Shown here: positions 24,262-33,609 of the stretch, in pieces | Numbering within the stretch: the first letter of the stretch is position 1 | How the letters are laid out: every line of letters begins with the position of its first letter | Source: Ruegeria aquimaris | GTDB taxonomy: Bacteria > Pseudomonadota > Alphaproteobacteria > Rhodobacterales > Rhodobacteraceae | Reading direction: 5' to 3' | Assembly: GCF_025751555.1 (NCBI RefSeq) | Contig: NZ_JAOWLB010000007.1 | Location: forward strand, 1-64,000 | DNA length: 64,000 nt | Notes under the pieces: generated by a model | The model's input: the letters and a program-made list of their open reading frames with translations, nothing else | Told to the model about the DNA's origin: nothing | The model's database searches: none | Translations under genes and position numbers: made by a program

Positions 24262-26054
24262 TCGGCCGCCTCCCCCAAGGCGGCGGCGGCGGGCAACAGG
24301 ACCGTAACCCTGGTGCCCTCGCCGGGTTGCGAGACGATTTCAAGCCGCCCGCCAAATTCTGTAACAATGGCCTGACTGATCGACAGGCCCAAGCCCAGAC
24401 CCTCGCCCCCGATCTTGGTCGAATAAAACGGTTCGGTCACCCGGCCAAGATCATCGGGCGCGATCCCCGGCCCGTTGTCCGACACGGCGAGCCAGACCTG
24501 AACACCGTCATTCCCGGTTTCAACACTGACACACGCCCCTTGGCGGCCTTCGACGGCATCCAGCGCATTAAGCAGGAGGTTCAGGCAAACCTGCTCCAGG
24601 CGAACCGGACCGGCCATTGCCAGAACGGCATCAGACGACGGCACAAACACCGGCTTAATCGCCGTCGCTTTCGAGCGCGGCTCGACCAGGTCCAGCGCGT
24701 TTTCGGCAACCTTGTTCAGGTCGGTCAGCGTGCGCAGGTTCTGCTCCTTCTTGCTGAAACTCTTGAGATGTTTGGTGGTGCGCTGCATCCGCAGGATCAG
24801 GTTTCGCGCCCTGCCGATACGGGTCCTTGTCTTGTCCGCATCGCCGGACATTTCCGCAGCCGCAAGCGTCGCTTCCAATGCCGCCAGCGGCTGACTCATC
24901 TCATGCACGATGGCTGCCGACATCCGCCCCAGAGCGGCCATCTTCTCGGTATGGACAAGGGATTCCTGTGTTGCGCGCAGATCGGCTTCGGTCTTGCGCC
25001 GGGCTTCGACCTCCTGCGCCAGTTCCCGCGTGCGCTCCGCCACCCGCGCCTCCAGCAGCACACCCTGGCGCAAGCGCAACTGGATCAGCTGGCGCCGCTG
25101 GTTGACGATCATGGCAAGCCCTGTTGCCGCAGTCGCAACCAATGCCGCACCAAACGCCCAGAGCAGCGCAGATACAATGACTGGCGCCAAGGGCTTCGCC
25201 GAGATCAGCTGCCAGCCATCCGCCTCGATCGTGGTCGACGTGCCACGCAGCGCCGCGCCACCTACCCCGGGCAAAAGCATGATATCCGCCGATGGCGGAT
25301 CTGACAGCAGTCTTGCCGCACCTGTGATATCAACACCATCATAAGTGCGCAGCCGCCTCAGCCGGTCCAACGCATCTTCGGACAATACAGACAACGGTCG
25401 GTAAAGCCAGTCCGGCACCCCGGAAAGAAATACGATCCCGTCGCGGTCCGCGATGGCGGTTGCGACACCCGCGCTCTGCCAAGTCGCTTCCATCGGCTTG
25501 AGATCGATCTTGACCACCATCACCCCAAGCGTCTCTCCGCTCCCGACCCGAGTCGCCAGGAAGTATCCCGGCTTTCCGGTTGTCACGCCGATGGCATAGA
25601 ACCGGCCCCGGTCATTGGCCATCGCGTCGGAAAAGTACGGACGAAAGGCGTAGTTGTTGCCCACGAAACTCTTGTCGGTTGCCCAGTTCGAAGCGGCGAT
25701 CGCAGTACCGGCCGCATCCAGCAGGTAGAGATCGGTAGCGCCTGCACGCTGGCTGATCGTCTCAAGATAACGGTTCGCCGCTTGAACCGCAGTCTCGGAA
25801 CCCGGGCTCCGCAGCGCGCGACCGATCCGGACATCCTCGCCCGCAACATCCGGCAATGCCCTGAATCGTTCGATTTCCGTCTCTATGGCCCGCCGGGTCA
25901 GAATCAAGGATTGTCCTAGCTCGGCATCCATCGCGGCGAGCCCGGCCCGGTAGGCGACCGTAAACGCACTGACAGCCGCCAGAACGGCGATGGCTCCGAT
26001 CAGGGCGAAGACGCGACGTGTCATCCTCCGCCTATCCCTTGCCGCCAATTGCAT
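24258..26054 (-). CDS. dctB: DctB-like sensor histidine kinase
   Basis: Protein of 598 aa from the ATG at 26054 (AAGGG 7 bp upstream); a GTG at 26120 is an alternative. First membrane helix at about 14-36, a periplasmic double-Cache region (to about 285, with FVGNNYAFRPYF typical of DctB dicarboxylate sensors), second membrane helix about 290-315, a coiled coil, the phospho-acceptor His in IVHEMSQPLAALEA, and the ATPase with NLLLNALDAVE, DNGPGI and GLGLGLSI. It should phosphorylate the adjacent DctD-like regulator. It follows the transporter genes in one run, so it most likely senses the transporter's substrate from the periplasm. Confidence 0.88.
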   Translation of the reverse strand: MQLAARDRRRMTRRVFALIGAIAVLAAVSAFTVAYRAGLAAMDAELGQSLILTRRAIETEIERFRALPDVAGEDVRIGRALRSPGSETAVQAANRYLETISQRAGATDLYLLDAAGTAIAASNWATDKSFVGNNYAFRPYFSDAMANDRGRFYAIGVTTGKPGYFLATRVGSGETLGVMVVKIDLKPMEATWQSAGVATAIADRDGIVFLSGVPDWLYRPLSVLSEDALDRLRRLRTYDGVDITGAARLLSDPPSADIMLLPGVGGAALRGTSTTIEADGWQLISAKPLAPVIVSALLWAFGAALVATAATGLAMIVNQRRQLIQLRLRQGVLLEARVAERTRELAQEVEARRKTEADLRATQESLVHTEKMAALGRMSAAIVHEMSQPLAALEATLAAAEMSGDADKTRTRIGRARNLILRMQRTTKHLKSFSKKEQNLRTLTDLNKVAENALDLVEPRSKATAIKPVFVPSSDAVLAMAGPVRLEQVCLNLLLNALDAVEGRQGACVSVETGNDGVQVWLAVSDNGPGIAPDDLGRVTEPFYSTKIGGEGLGLGLSISQAIVTEFGGRLEIVSQPGEGTRVTVLLPAAAALGEAAE

Positions 26055-26135
26055 GCCCGACCCTTTCGCCCGCAAGGCCACCTTCCTGCGCAGCGTAGCG
26101 GATTGCGCGGACAAGGTCACGATCCGGCACCACGG

Positions 26136-26498
26136 TCAACCGCAAGGAGATATCTCGATCGCAAGGCCCGGTGACTGGCCGATCTCGTAACAGTCGGAAC
26201 CGTCACAGATTGTCCATCCACCCCCGGTCGCTCCGGACGCCGCAAGGTTCAGCCGAGGCACCGGCGGCAAGATCGGGACCCAGATCCACCAGCCGTTTTC
26301 CAGCACGGCATCAGGGCCGGGGTCCATCCCGGCCCCCGACCCCTTGACCGCGGCCTCGGTCAATCTGAGCCTGCCTCCCTCGATCACCCAATGCTCGCGC
26401 CACACGGTCTTTTCCACCGAATGATTCCAGCTCAGGTCAAAGCCTTGCGATGCAAGAGCCAGCACAGCCGTGCCGACCAGGAGGCAGGCGGTGCTCAT
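26136..26498 (-). CDS. DUF1850 protein
   Basis: Protein of 120 aa with an N-terminal hydrophobic signal or anchor (MSTACLLVGTAVLALA) and the DUF1850 pattern FDLSWNHSVEKTVWREHWVIEGG. The ATG overlaps the TRAP permease stop by four bases (ATGA). DUF1850 genes are found beside TAXI-TRAP permeases; the function is not established, but a periplasmic accessory role is likely. A conserved Cys pair lies near the end (TICDGSDC). Confidence 0.8.
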   Translation of the reverse strand: MSTACLLVGTAVLALASQGFDLSWNHSVEKTVWREHWVIEGGRLRLTEAAVKGSGAGMDPGPDAVLENGWWIWVPILPPVPRLNLAASGATGGGWTICDGSDCYEIGQSPGLAIEISPCG

Positions 26499-28588
26499 GC
26501 CGTGCCTGCGACGCGGGCACGCCACACCAGGCCCGCAAAGAGTGCGGCCATGGCAAAACCCGCTTCGTCCGTGAGTGGTAGCGCAGCAATGAGCGTAACG
26601 GCGGCGGCGGCGGCCAGAAGGCGCAGCGGCCAGGACAGTGGACGGCCCAGCCAGCCGATAACGGCCGCCCCCCACAACCCGATGGCAAGGGTGGTCTTGG
26701 CGACGATATAGGCCACGGCAGGCCAGAACCCCAGCGCCTCGGCCAGCGGGCCGCCGTCCTGCAACATCAAGGTCGGGGTATAGACGGCCATGAAGGGGAT
26801 GACAAAACCGGCAGCCGCCACCTTGATCGCCTCCAGCGCGATCTTCAGCCCGTTTTCCTTGGCAATCGGTGCCGCCGCAAAACAGGCCAGGGCCACGGGC
26901 GGCGTCAGATCGGCAAGGATGCCAAAATAGAACACGAACATGTGGCTGACTATCAATGGAACCCCAAGGGCCAGCAGCGCCGGTCCGGCAATCGACGAGG
27001 TGATGATATAGTTGGGGATCGTCGGGATGCCCATGCCCAGCACGATGCAGGTGATCATCGTCAGGATCAGCGACAGGATCAGGCTCTTGTCGCCCACATG
27101 CACGATGAACTGGCCAAAGGTATTGGCCGCCCCGGTCAGGGTCATCGTGCCGATGATGATCCCCACCAAGGCACAGGCGATCCCCACCGGCAGCGCGGTC
27201 TTGGCGCCCTCGGCCAGGCTGTCACGGCACAGCGCCAGTGTCTCGCGCCCGCCCTTTGACACGGCGTTCCACCCGATCAGCGCGACGATGGCCACGGCCA
27301 CTGGCAGGATACCGAACTCAAAGAACGCGGCGGCAATGGCGCCCAGCCCGATCCAGAACAGGATGCGGATCACACCTCCCGGCAGTCCCAGTGCAATCGA
27401 CCCGCCAAGGATCAGCATCACTGTCATGGCAAGCCCGATGGTTCCCGCGAACAGAGGCGTAAACCCCGAGAACAACAGGTAGACCAGCACGCCCAATGGC
27501 AGGATCAGATACCAGTTCTCTTTCAGCGCCTTGATCGGCGAGGGCAGGTCAGCCTTGGCCATGCCCTTCAGCCCGTGCCGCCCGGCTTCCAGATGCACCA
27601 TCCAGAAGGCCGAGGCGAAATAGAGGATCGCCGGGATCAGCGCAGCCTTGACCACCTCGACATATTCTACACCCAGCGTCTCGGCCATGATGAAGGCAAC
27701 CGCGCCCATGACCGGCGGCATCAACTGACCGCCCATCGAGGCGGTGGACTCGACACCGCCCGCAAAGGCCGACCGATAGCCAAAGCTTTTCATCAGCGGA
27801 ATGGTGAACTGGCCGGTGGTGACAACGTTCGCCACACCCGAGCCCGAAATCGTGCCCATCAGTCCCGAGGACACCACCGCCACCTTGGCCGCGCCGCCCT
27901 GTTTGTGCCCCACCAGGCCCAGCGAGACATCGGTGAAAAGCTTGATCATGCCCGCGCGTTCCAGGAAGGACCCGAACAGGATGAACAGAAAGATATAGGA
28001 CGAGGAAACATAGGTCGGGATGCCGTAGATCCCTTCGGTACCATAGGCCATGTGGTCGATCACCTGGGCGAAATCATAACCCCTGTGATTGAGGGGCGAA
28101 GGCAAATATTCACCCCAAAAACAATAGGCCAGAAATCCCCCCGCGATGATCGGCAGCGCAGGCCCCATCAGAAGCCAGGCCGCTGCGAATACGGTGATCA
28201 GCGCCGCAACACCCAACACGATATCGCGCGGCAGCGGATCGCCCGCCCGCAGGATCAAGGGCGTGTACTCCCACCATTGATACAGCGCTACCAAGACACC
28301 GGTCAGTGCCAATGCCCAGGCGACAGCCCGAAACGACAGTGTCTTTTTCTTCAACGCCGCCAGTAACGGAAATCCCAGAAGCGTCAGGAACCCGACATGG
28401 AATGCCCGGACGATCTGGCTTGAAAAATCCAGCAGGTGCGCCGCAGTCGCAATCTGAAACACCGAAAAGACGACCGCGATCCAGAACAGCGCCCGCCCCT
28501 CGGCCGTCGCTGGAAAGCTTTCGGCCAGTGGATCATGCAGCCCCAGATCGGGCGCGTCCTTGGGCATGTCGTGATGTGGCTGTGTCAT
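26495..28588 (-). CDS. TRAP transporter, fused small and large permease (TAXI type)
   Basis: Protein of 697 aa made mostly of membrane segments. The N-terminal third corresponds to the small DctQ-like subunit and the rest to the DctM-like permease (signatures include GGVESTASMGGQLMPPVMGA and LGMGIPTIPNYIITS). Fused permeases of this sort work with TAXI binding proteins, encoded just upstream. Uptake is driven by an ion gradient rather than ATP. The ATG lies behind GGGGAGGGG. Substrate unknown; TAXI systems have been linked to glutamate and other organic acids. Confidence 0.92.
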   Translation of the reverse strand: MTQPHHDMPKDAPDLGLHDPLAESFPATAEGRALFWIAVVFSVFQIATAAHLLDFSSQIVRAFHVGFLTLLGFPLLAALKKKTLSFRAVAWALALTGVLVALYQWWEYTPLILRAGDPLPRDIVLGVAALITVFAAAWLLMGPALPIIAGGFLAYCFWGEYLPSPLNHRGYDFAQVIDHMAYGTEGIYGIPTYVSSSYIFLFILFGSFLERAGMIKLFTDVSLGLVGHKQGGAAKVAVVSSGLMGTISGSGVANVVTTGQFTIPLMKSFGYRSAFAGGVESTASMGGQLMPPVMGAVAFIMAETLGVEYVEVVKAALIPAILYFASAFWMVHLEAGRHGLKGMAKADLPSPIKALKENWYLILPLGVLVYLLFSGFTPLFAGTIGLAMTVMLILGGSIALGLPGGVIRILFWIGLGAIAAAFFEFGILPVAVAIVALIGWNAVSKGGRETLALCRDSLAEGAKTALPVGIACALVGIIIGTMTLTGAANTFGQFIVHVGDKSLILSLILTMITCIVLGMGIPTIPNYIITSSIAGPALLALGVPLIVSHMFVFYFGILADLTPPVALACFAAAPIAKENGLKIALEAIKVAAAGFVIPFMAVYTPTLMLQDGGPLAEALGFWPAVAYIVAKTTLAIGLWGAAVIGWLGRPLSWPLRLLAAAAAVTLIAALPLTDEAGFAMAALFAGLVWRARVAGTA

Positions 28589-28654
28589 AGTGGTTTTCCC
28601 CTCCCCGGAAAGCCAAAAGACCCGGATGGCACAAGGCCACCCGGGACAGAGGTC

Positions 28655-29605
28655 TTACATCAGGCCCGCTTCCTTGTAGAAACGCTCGGCCCCCGGATGC
28701 AGCGGGATCGGCATGCCGGTCAGCGCATTTTCCAGCTTGATCTGCGCTGCGGCCTTGTGCGCCGCTTCCAGCTCGCCCAGGTTCTCGAACAGCAGTTTGG
28801 TCATTTGATAGGCGGTTTCCTCGGACACGTCCTCATGCGTGACGAGGAAGTTCACCACCGCGACAGTCGGCACATCCACATCCTGCCCCTGATAGGTGCC
28901 TGCCGGAATGGTCGCGGCGATATAGGGCGCGCCAAGCGCGCTGATCACCGCCTCCGGCACCGAAACCAACTGGATGTCGATCGAGGTCGACAGATCCTTG
29001 ATCGAGGCCACACCCAGACCTGCGGATTGCAGCGTGGCGTCCAGCTGCCGGTTCTTGATCAGCTCGACGGACTCCGCAAACGGCAGATATTCGGTCTTTC
29101 CCAGATCGTCATAGCTCATGCCCGCCGCTTCAAAGATCTTGCGCGCGTTCAATTCGGTGCCCGATTTTGCGGCGCCCACCGACAGGCTCTTGCCCTTCAA
29201 CCCGTCCAGAGAGGCAATGCCACTTTCCTTGGACGCCACGATCTGGATGTAGTTCGGATAGACCGCCGCGATGCCGCGCAGCTTGGACAGGGGTTCCTTG
29301 AACCCGGCGTCCGCATCGCCTTCCCAGGCCAGCTTGACCGAGTCGCCAAGCGCCAGCGCCAGCTCGCCCTTGCCTTGCTGCAACAGGTTCAGGTTCTCGA
29401 CCGAGGCCTTGGTCGACTGAACCTGGGTCCGGGCGCCGGGGATGTTGTCGGCATAGATCTTGGACAGGCCAACACCCAGCGGATAATAAACACCGGACGT
29501 TCCGCCCGTAAGGATGTTGATGAATTCTTCGGCCCGGGTCGCTGCGGGGACCATCAGCGTCGCCGCCGTAACCAGTGCGGCCAGTTTTACACCAAGTGTC
29601 TTCAT
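28655..29605 (-). CDS. TAXI-family TRAP solute-binding protein
   Basis: Protein of 316 aa with signal peptide (cleavage near AATRAEE) and the TAXI signature FINILTGGTSGVYYPLGVGLSKIY. Secreted to the periplasm, where it delivers substrate to the fused permease encoded 66 bp downstream. GGGAGGAAC precedes the ATG. First gene of the five-gene run with permease, DUF1850 protein, DctB and DctD. The ligand is not evident. Confidence 0.92.
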   Translation of the reverse strand: MKTLGVKLAALVTAATLMVPAATRAEEFINILTGGTSGVYYPLGVGLSKIYADNIPGARTQVQSTKASVENLNLLQQGKGELALALGDSVKLAWEGDADAGFKEPLSKLRGIAAVYPNYIQIVASKESGIASLDGLKGKSLSVGAAKSGTELNARKIFEAAGMSYDDLGKTEYLPFAESVELIKNRQLDATLQSAGLGVASIKDLSTSIDIQLVSVPEAVISALGAPYIAATIPAGTYQGQDVDVPTVAVVNFLVTHEDVSEETAYQMTKLLFENLGELEAAHKAAAQIKLENALTGMPIPLHPGAERFYKEAGLM

Positions 29606-30013
29606 TTGTTCCTCCCAATGGATGTCTGCGCGTCATGGCTGATATCGCAGCGCCATCTCTTAGGGTTTGCAGAGCGGAACCCGCAGGGAATTCTCTGTTT
29701 GGCGTGAAACTCACGGGCAAGGATCTGCCTGAAGCGAGGCAGAATCTTGCCCCGGCGAACCAAAGTTCATCCCTGGCGCACAGCGTTTTGACGGATGATC
29801 AGACCTACGGGTTTCGATCCTGGTTTCATCCGAAATGTGAATGATCCTGTGTGTCAAAACCCGTTCTATCGAAAGCAGTGGTAACATTTTATACGCATTA
29901 TTAGGTCATAATGCGCACCACAAGGACAAACTATCATTCGGATAATTATACTTGATAACTATCACTTATCATGTCTATATGAATCTTCGCCAATCCATGC
30001 CACTGTTCCACGC
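29606..30013. other. AT-rich intergenic region between transporter operon and recombinase
   Basis: No gene seen. The part from about 29870 to 29985 is far richer in A/T than its surroundings and should hold the recombinase promoter. TGATAA (29953-29958) and TTATCA (29966-29971) form a short inverted repeat, a candidate operator or recombination core. This is the edge of the replication and partition module. Confidence 0.4.
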
Positions 30014-31060
30014 ATGAAACCCGTGCAAACCCACCCGTTCAGCCCCCCTGCCCTTTCCAAGGTTGACCTTGATGCGCTCAACGATCTCTACGCTCGGGGC
30101 ACTCCTGAGAACACGCTGCGGGCATACGAACGTGATCTGGCCTATCTGACTGCGTGGAAACGCCTCCGGTTCAACGAACCTCTGGCCTGGCCGGAACGCG
30201 ATGAATGCGCGCTTCGCTTCGTGCTCGACCACTCACGCGACCTATCCGACGCGACTGACGACGCGCGCGCGGTCGCCGATGTCATGATCGCGCAAGGTTT
30301 GCGCCGATCTCTGTCCTGCCCGGCCCCGTCGACCCTCAACCGCCGCGTCGCATCCTGGCAAGCATTCCACCGGATGAAGAACCTCGACAGCCCGTTTGAC
30401 GCCCCCTTGCTGAAGCAGGCCCGCGCCAAGGCGCGCCGGGCGGCGGCACGACCGACCAAACCAAAATCCCGCAACCCGATCACCCGTCCGATCCTTGAAC
30501 AAATGCTGGATACCTGCCACGGGTCGATGCGCGACTGCCGGGACCGGGCCATCCTGATGCTGGGCTGGGCCAGCGGCGGCAGGCGCCGGTCCGAGATCGC
30601 TACGCTGATGGCAGAGGATATCTCGCTTAAGGATTTCGCCAAGGACGGCGTCGTCTGGGTTTCGCTGGTTCAGACAAAGACAACCGCGCGCGGTGCTACG
30701 CCCCGGCTTGTGCTCAAGGGGCGCGCGGCACAGGCGATTGTCCATTGGATCGAAGTTTCACGAATTGAAGACGGACCTCTCTTTCGCCCCGTGTCGAAAT
30801 CCGACCGCCTTCTGAAACGTCGCCTGACCCCGGATGCGATCTATCAGATCGTCAAGCATCGCTTGCGCCTTGCCGGACTGCCTCAGGACTTTGCCAGCGC
30901 TCACGGTTTGCGCTCGGGTTTTCTGACCCAGGCAGCACTGGACGGCGCGCCGATCCAGGCGGCGATGCGGCTTAGCCTGCATCGCTCGGTGGCACAGGCG
31001 CAGCGCTATTACGATGATGTGGAGATTGTCGAAAACCCCGCAACCGATCTGCTGGGGTAA
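30014..31060 (+). CDS. Tyrosine recombinase (plasmid-type integrase/resolvase)
   Basis: Protein of 348 aa. N-terminal SAM-like core-binding domain (about 20-120: TPENTLRAYERDLAYLTAW) and catalytic domain with the expected residues: Arg in GGRRRSEIATL (R191/R192), K222 in VQTKTT, HGLRSG (H297, R300), H323 in SLHRSVAQAQ and nucleophile Tyr at 332 or 333. Positioned beside parB with a shared palindrome, it probably resolves plasmid dimers, or is left from an integrative element. Ends 1 bp before a 26-bp palindrome. Confidence 0.88.
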   Translation: MKPVQTHPFSPPALSKVDLDALNDLYARGTPENTLRAYERDLAYLTAWKRLRFNEPLAWPERDECALRFVLDHSRDLSDATDDARAVADVMIAQGLRRSLSCPAPSTLNRRVASWQAFHRMKNLDSPFDAPLLKQARAKARRAAARPTKPKSRNPITRPILEQMLDTCHGSMRDCRDRAILMLGWASGGRRRSEIATLMAEDISLKDFAKDGVVWVSLVQTKTTARGATPRLVLKGRAAQAIVHWIEVSRIEDGPLFRPVSKSDRLLKRRLTPDAIYQIVKHRLRLAGLPQDFASAHGLRSGFLTQAALDGAPIQAAMRLSLHRSVAQAQRYYDDVEIVENPATDLLG

Positions 31061-31061
31061 A

Positions 31062-31087
31062 GCGGTCTTACCCGTGGGTAAGACCGC
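31062..31087. repeat. parS-like palindrome, copy 1
   Basis: Twelve-base arms GCGGTCTTACCC and GGGTAAGACCGC around a central GT. The core CTTACCC-GT-GGGTAAG recurs at 32496-32513 and, in inverted form, at 33594-33609. Lying 1 bp after the recombinase stop and 6 bp before the end of parB, it is a good centromere (ParB-binding) candidate and could also terminate transcription from both sides. Confidence 0.65.
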
Positions 31088-31093
31088 GTGGTG

Positions 31094-32191
31094 TCAGTCC
31101 TCTTGCAGACTGTCGATCAGTTTCGCCACCGCCTGTTCCAGCTTTTGCCGGTCGATGCGGGTGAAATCCAGATCATAGCGCAGGTCAATCCGCCCATTCG
31201 AGGCCGAGCATTTCGCGATCCCGCTCGGGCGGCTGATCTGAAAGGTGGTCTTGGCCCGGCGGGTCTTGTCGCCACTGGGCGCAGGCGTGCGCGCCTGCGG
31301 TTCCGGCGCCCCTACCCCCTCGGCAAACCCGCGCAGGATCGCCACCTCGTCCGCCGGACTCCGCCCCGGCTGCGCCAGCAAAGCGGAACTCACGACACCC
31401 ACGAGCCCCGGATCGCCATCCAGCTTGCGTTTGAGATCAACGCCCACATTGCGCGGAATCTCGTTGGGGTGCTCCAGCGACTTGCCCAGCATCATCAGCA
31501 GGCTGGCAAAGGCACGGATATAGCTGCGCTTGGTGTAGCTGGCGGATTTGAACAGGACCGACACCGCCTTGTCCACATCGGCACAATCATTGGCCGGGTC
31601 CTCGGCATAGGCCCGCGCCAGCGCGCCCATTTCGGCGAATGAGATATCCTTGCGGATCAGGTTTTCATCCACCATCCGGCGGTATTGATCATCCGTCGGC
31701 GCATTTGCAAGGATCCCCGCCGGGATGCGGGCAAAGCGCTCGTCCCCGGTTTCCTCGTAGAGCGCGCGATAGGCCGACAGGCGCCGCATGCCCTGCACCA
31801 GCTCGTACCCGCCATCGGCACGCTTCTCGACCCGGATCGGGTTCGACAATCCGATTTCGCGGATCGAGGTTTTCAGCTCGTCCAGCTCCGGGTCCGGCCC
31901 TTGTGCCCGGTCACGGGTCAGCCGCTCGGCATGCACCGCGTCAAGCGGCACCAGATCGGTGATCAGCCCCTCTTTCTTCAGCCGCACCAGCTCATGCGCC
32001 AACTGGTCGTTTTCTGCGCGGATGCGATCCTCGGTCTCTTGCCGGTCGCGCAGTGCATCGGCATTTTCCGAGATCGCAGTCGCCATCGGGCCGCGCCGGT
32101 GTTTGTCCAGCACCTTGTCGGGCACCTTGCCGACCGGGATGTCCTCCATCGCCGGCATGTCGATATCGAAGATTCTGCGCTTGCGGGTCAT
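31094..32191 (-). CDS. parB: ParB-type centromere-binding protein
   Basis: Protein of 365 aa of the ParB/RepB/Spo0J family. The N-terminal ParB nuclease-like domain includes LKTSIREIGLSNPIRV, YELVQGMRRLSAYRAL and NLIRKDISFAEMGALARAY; a helix-turn-helix follows (SVLFKSASYTKRSYIRAFASLL), and the C-terminus (from about 300) is a dimerisation region. It binds parS and works with ParA to segregate the replicon. Its ATG overlaps the parA stop by four bases. RepB-like proteins of repABC plasmids are similar, but no repC is present. Confidence 0.9.
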   Translation of the reverse strand: MTRKRRIFDIDMPAMEDIPVGKVPDKVLDKHRRGPMATAISENADALRDRQETEDRIRAENDQLAHELVRLKKEGLITDLVPLDAVHAERLTRDRAQGPDPELDELKTSIREIGLSNPIRVEKRADGGYELVQGMRRLSAYRALYEETGDERFARIPAGILANAPTDDQYRRMVDENLIRKDISFAEMGALARAYAEDPANDCADVDKAVSVLFKSASYTKRSYIRAFASLLMMLGKSLEHPNEIPRNVGVDLKRKLDGDPGLVGVVSSALLAQPGRSPADEVAILRGFAEGVGAPEPQARTPAPSGDKTRRAKTTFQISRPSGIAKCSASNGRIDLRYDLDFTRIDRQKLEQAVAKLIDSLQED

Positions 32192-33495
32192 GCGTCATCC
32201 TCCAGCTTGGACCAGGCCGACAACATCACCTCGCGGAACTCGCGATAGGCGTTGTCGAAGGTGCCACGGGCGCGGCGCCAGGTTTCCCGCGTCATCTCGC
32301 GGTAATCCATCTCGTAGACCGAATTGAGGAAGCGGCCGGATTGTTCCACCGCCCGCGTCATCTCGACCGGATGCTCGGTAACGTGATGGCCGAACACCTT
32401 GCGGAACGCCTCGTACATCGCCTGATGCAGGGCATTGCCCGGCTCGTAGCGGGTCAGGATAAAGCGGATCTCAGCAAAGGTCTTGGGCAGACCGATCTTA
32501 CCCGTGGGTAAGACGCCGTCGAACCCGTGCGACAGATCCTCCAGCGCCTCGGCCAATTGCCCGATGAAAGAAGTGGTCGAGTCGTATTCCCAATAGCCGG
32601 GCCCCGAAGGGATATAGAGCATGTCGGCAGCAAACACCGCGTTCATCGACTGATAGCCGATGGCGGGCGGGCAATCGAACAGGATCAGATCATAGGCGTC
32701 ATCGGGGATCTGATCGAGATAGCGCGACACAGCGGCGAAGAAGGACCATTCCGGGTTCAGGTGCCGGTATTGCGCGCTGGCAAATTCGACAAAGGCGGCG
32801 TTGGCGCAGGAGGGGATCGCATCGATCGTCGACCAGGAGCTGGGCTTGATGAAATCGCCAACACGCAGATCGCCCAGCCCCATGCCGGTGATCGAGGCGG
32901 GCAACTGGCGGCGGGGCAGGGTGGTGCCGCTTTCGGCGGCTGCGGCGCGGTTGTTCATCCGCTCGGTTTCTCGGATCAGGTCGCGCGCCATGATGCCCCA
33001 AACGGTGTAGTCCTCGGCCACATCCGTCAAACCCATGGAATGGCTCAGCGTCGCCTGCGGATCGAAATCGACCACCAGCACCCGATAGCCATCCAGTGCG
33101 GCGGCATGGGCCAGATGCAGGGCGACGGTCGACTTGCCAGCGCCGCCCTTGAAATTGGCCACCGCCGCGCGGATCGCACGCTTGCCCGCCGGGCGCGGTG
33201 GCATCAGCGACTTGCGGTTGATCTTGAGCCGGCGGCGCAGCTCGTTCACCTCTTCCAGGCTGAACCAGCGCTGGCGGCCATCGGGTTCGACCTCGCCACC
33301 GGGCAGGGTGGGGTCGGCGACCAGCTTGCCGCGAAAGGTCGACTGGTTGACGTTGAAGATCAACTCGCTCACCTCCCAGCTGGAAAAGCGGCGCAGTGTC
33401 TTTTCCAGCTCGGGGCTGAAGGTCTGCTGCCGGATCCAGCCTTGCAGCTTCAGCGACTGGTTGCGCAGGTGACTCAGGTCTTCGTGTGTATACAT
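32188..33495 (-). CDS. parA: ParA-type partition ATPase with N-terminal DNA-binding domain
   Basis: Protein of 435 aa. The first 100 residues form a MerR-like DNA-binding domain, as in autoregulating type Ia ParA proteins. The deviant Walker A KGGAGKST is at 116-123, followed by VLVVDFDPQATLSHSMG and LILFDCPPAIGYQ. The N-terminal domain predicts repression of its own promoter, which lies in the 100 bp before the start and includes parS-like copy 3. Unusually, a second parS-like palindrome lies inside the coding sequence at 32496-32513. Confidence 0.92.
   Translation of the reverse strand: MYTHEDLSHLRNQSLKLQGWIRQQTFSPELEKTLRRFSSWEVSELIFNVNQSTFRGKLVADPTLPGGEVEPDGRQRWFSLEEVNELRRRLKINRKSLMPPRPAGKRAIRAAVANFKGGAGKSTVALHLAHAAALDGYRVLVVDFDPQATLSHSMGLTDVAEDYTVWGIMARDLIRETERMNNRAAAAESGTTLPRRQLPASITGMGLGDLRVGDFIKPSSWSTIDAIPSCANAAFVEFASAQYRHLNPEWSFFAAVSRYLDQIPDDAYDLILFDCPPAIGYQSMNAVFAADMLYIPSGPGYWEYDSTTSFIGQLAEALEDLSHGFDGVLPTGKIGLPKTFAEIRFILTRYEPGNALHQAMYEAFRKVFGHHVTEHPVEMTRAVEQSGRFLNSVYEMDYREMTRETWRRARGTFDNAYREFREVMLSAWSKLEDDA
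32496..32513. repeat. parS-like palindrome, copy 2, inside parA
   Basis: TCTTACCC-GT-GGGTAAGA within the parA reading frame, codons for part of the C-terminal region (GVLPTGKIG). Eight-base perfect arms, identical in core to copy 1. A palindrome kept inside a coding sequence argues for selection on the DNA site. Confidence 0.6.
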
Positions 33496-33593
33496 GCCTC
33501 GGGCTTCCTTTTCTCAGGACGCTAATTATCTGTGGTTACCCATTTACGCTGTATTTGCATTTATGGCAAAAGGAAATATCATGAGGATGCGAC

Positions 33594-33609
33594 CTTACCC
33601 ACGGGTAAG
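33594..33609. repeat. parS-like palindrome, copy 3, upstream of parA
   Basis: CTTACCC-AC-GGGTAAG, the reverse complement of the core of copies 1 and 2, about 100 bp upstream of the parA start. It may be the ParB-loading site nearest to the origin and help control parAB expression. Confidence 0.6.

Noticed and set aside
31062-31087. Palindrome as a plain rho-independent terminator of the recombinase gene
   Set aside because: No T tract follows and the same core recurs inside parA and upstream of it, which fits parS better.
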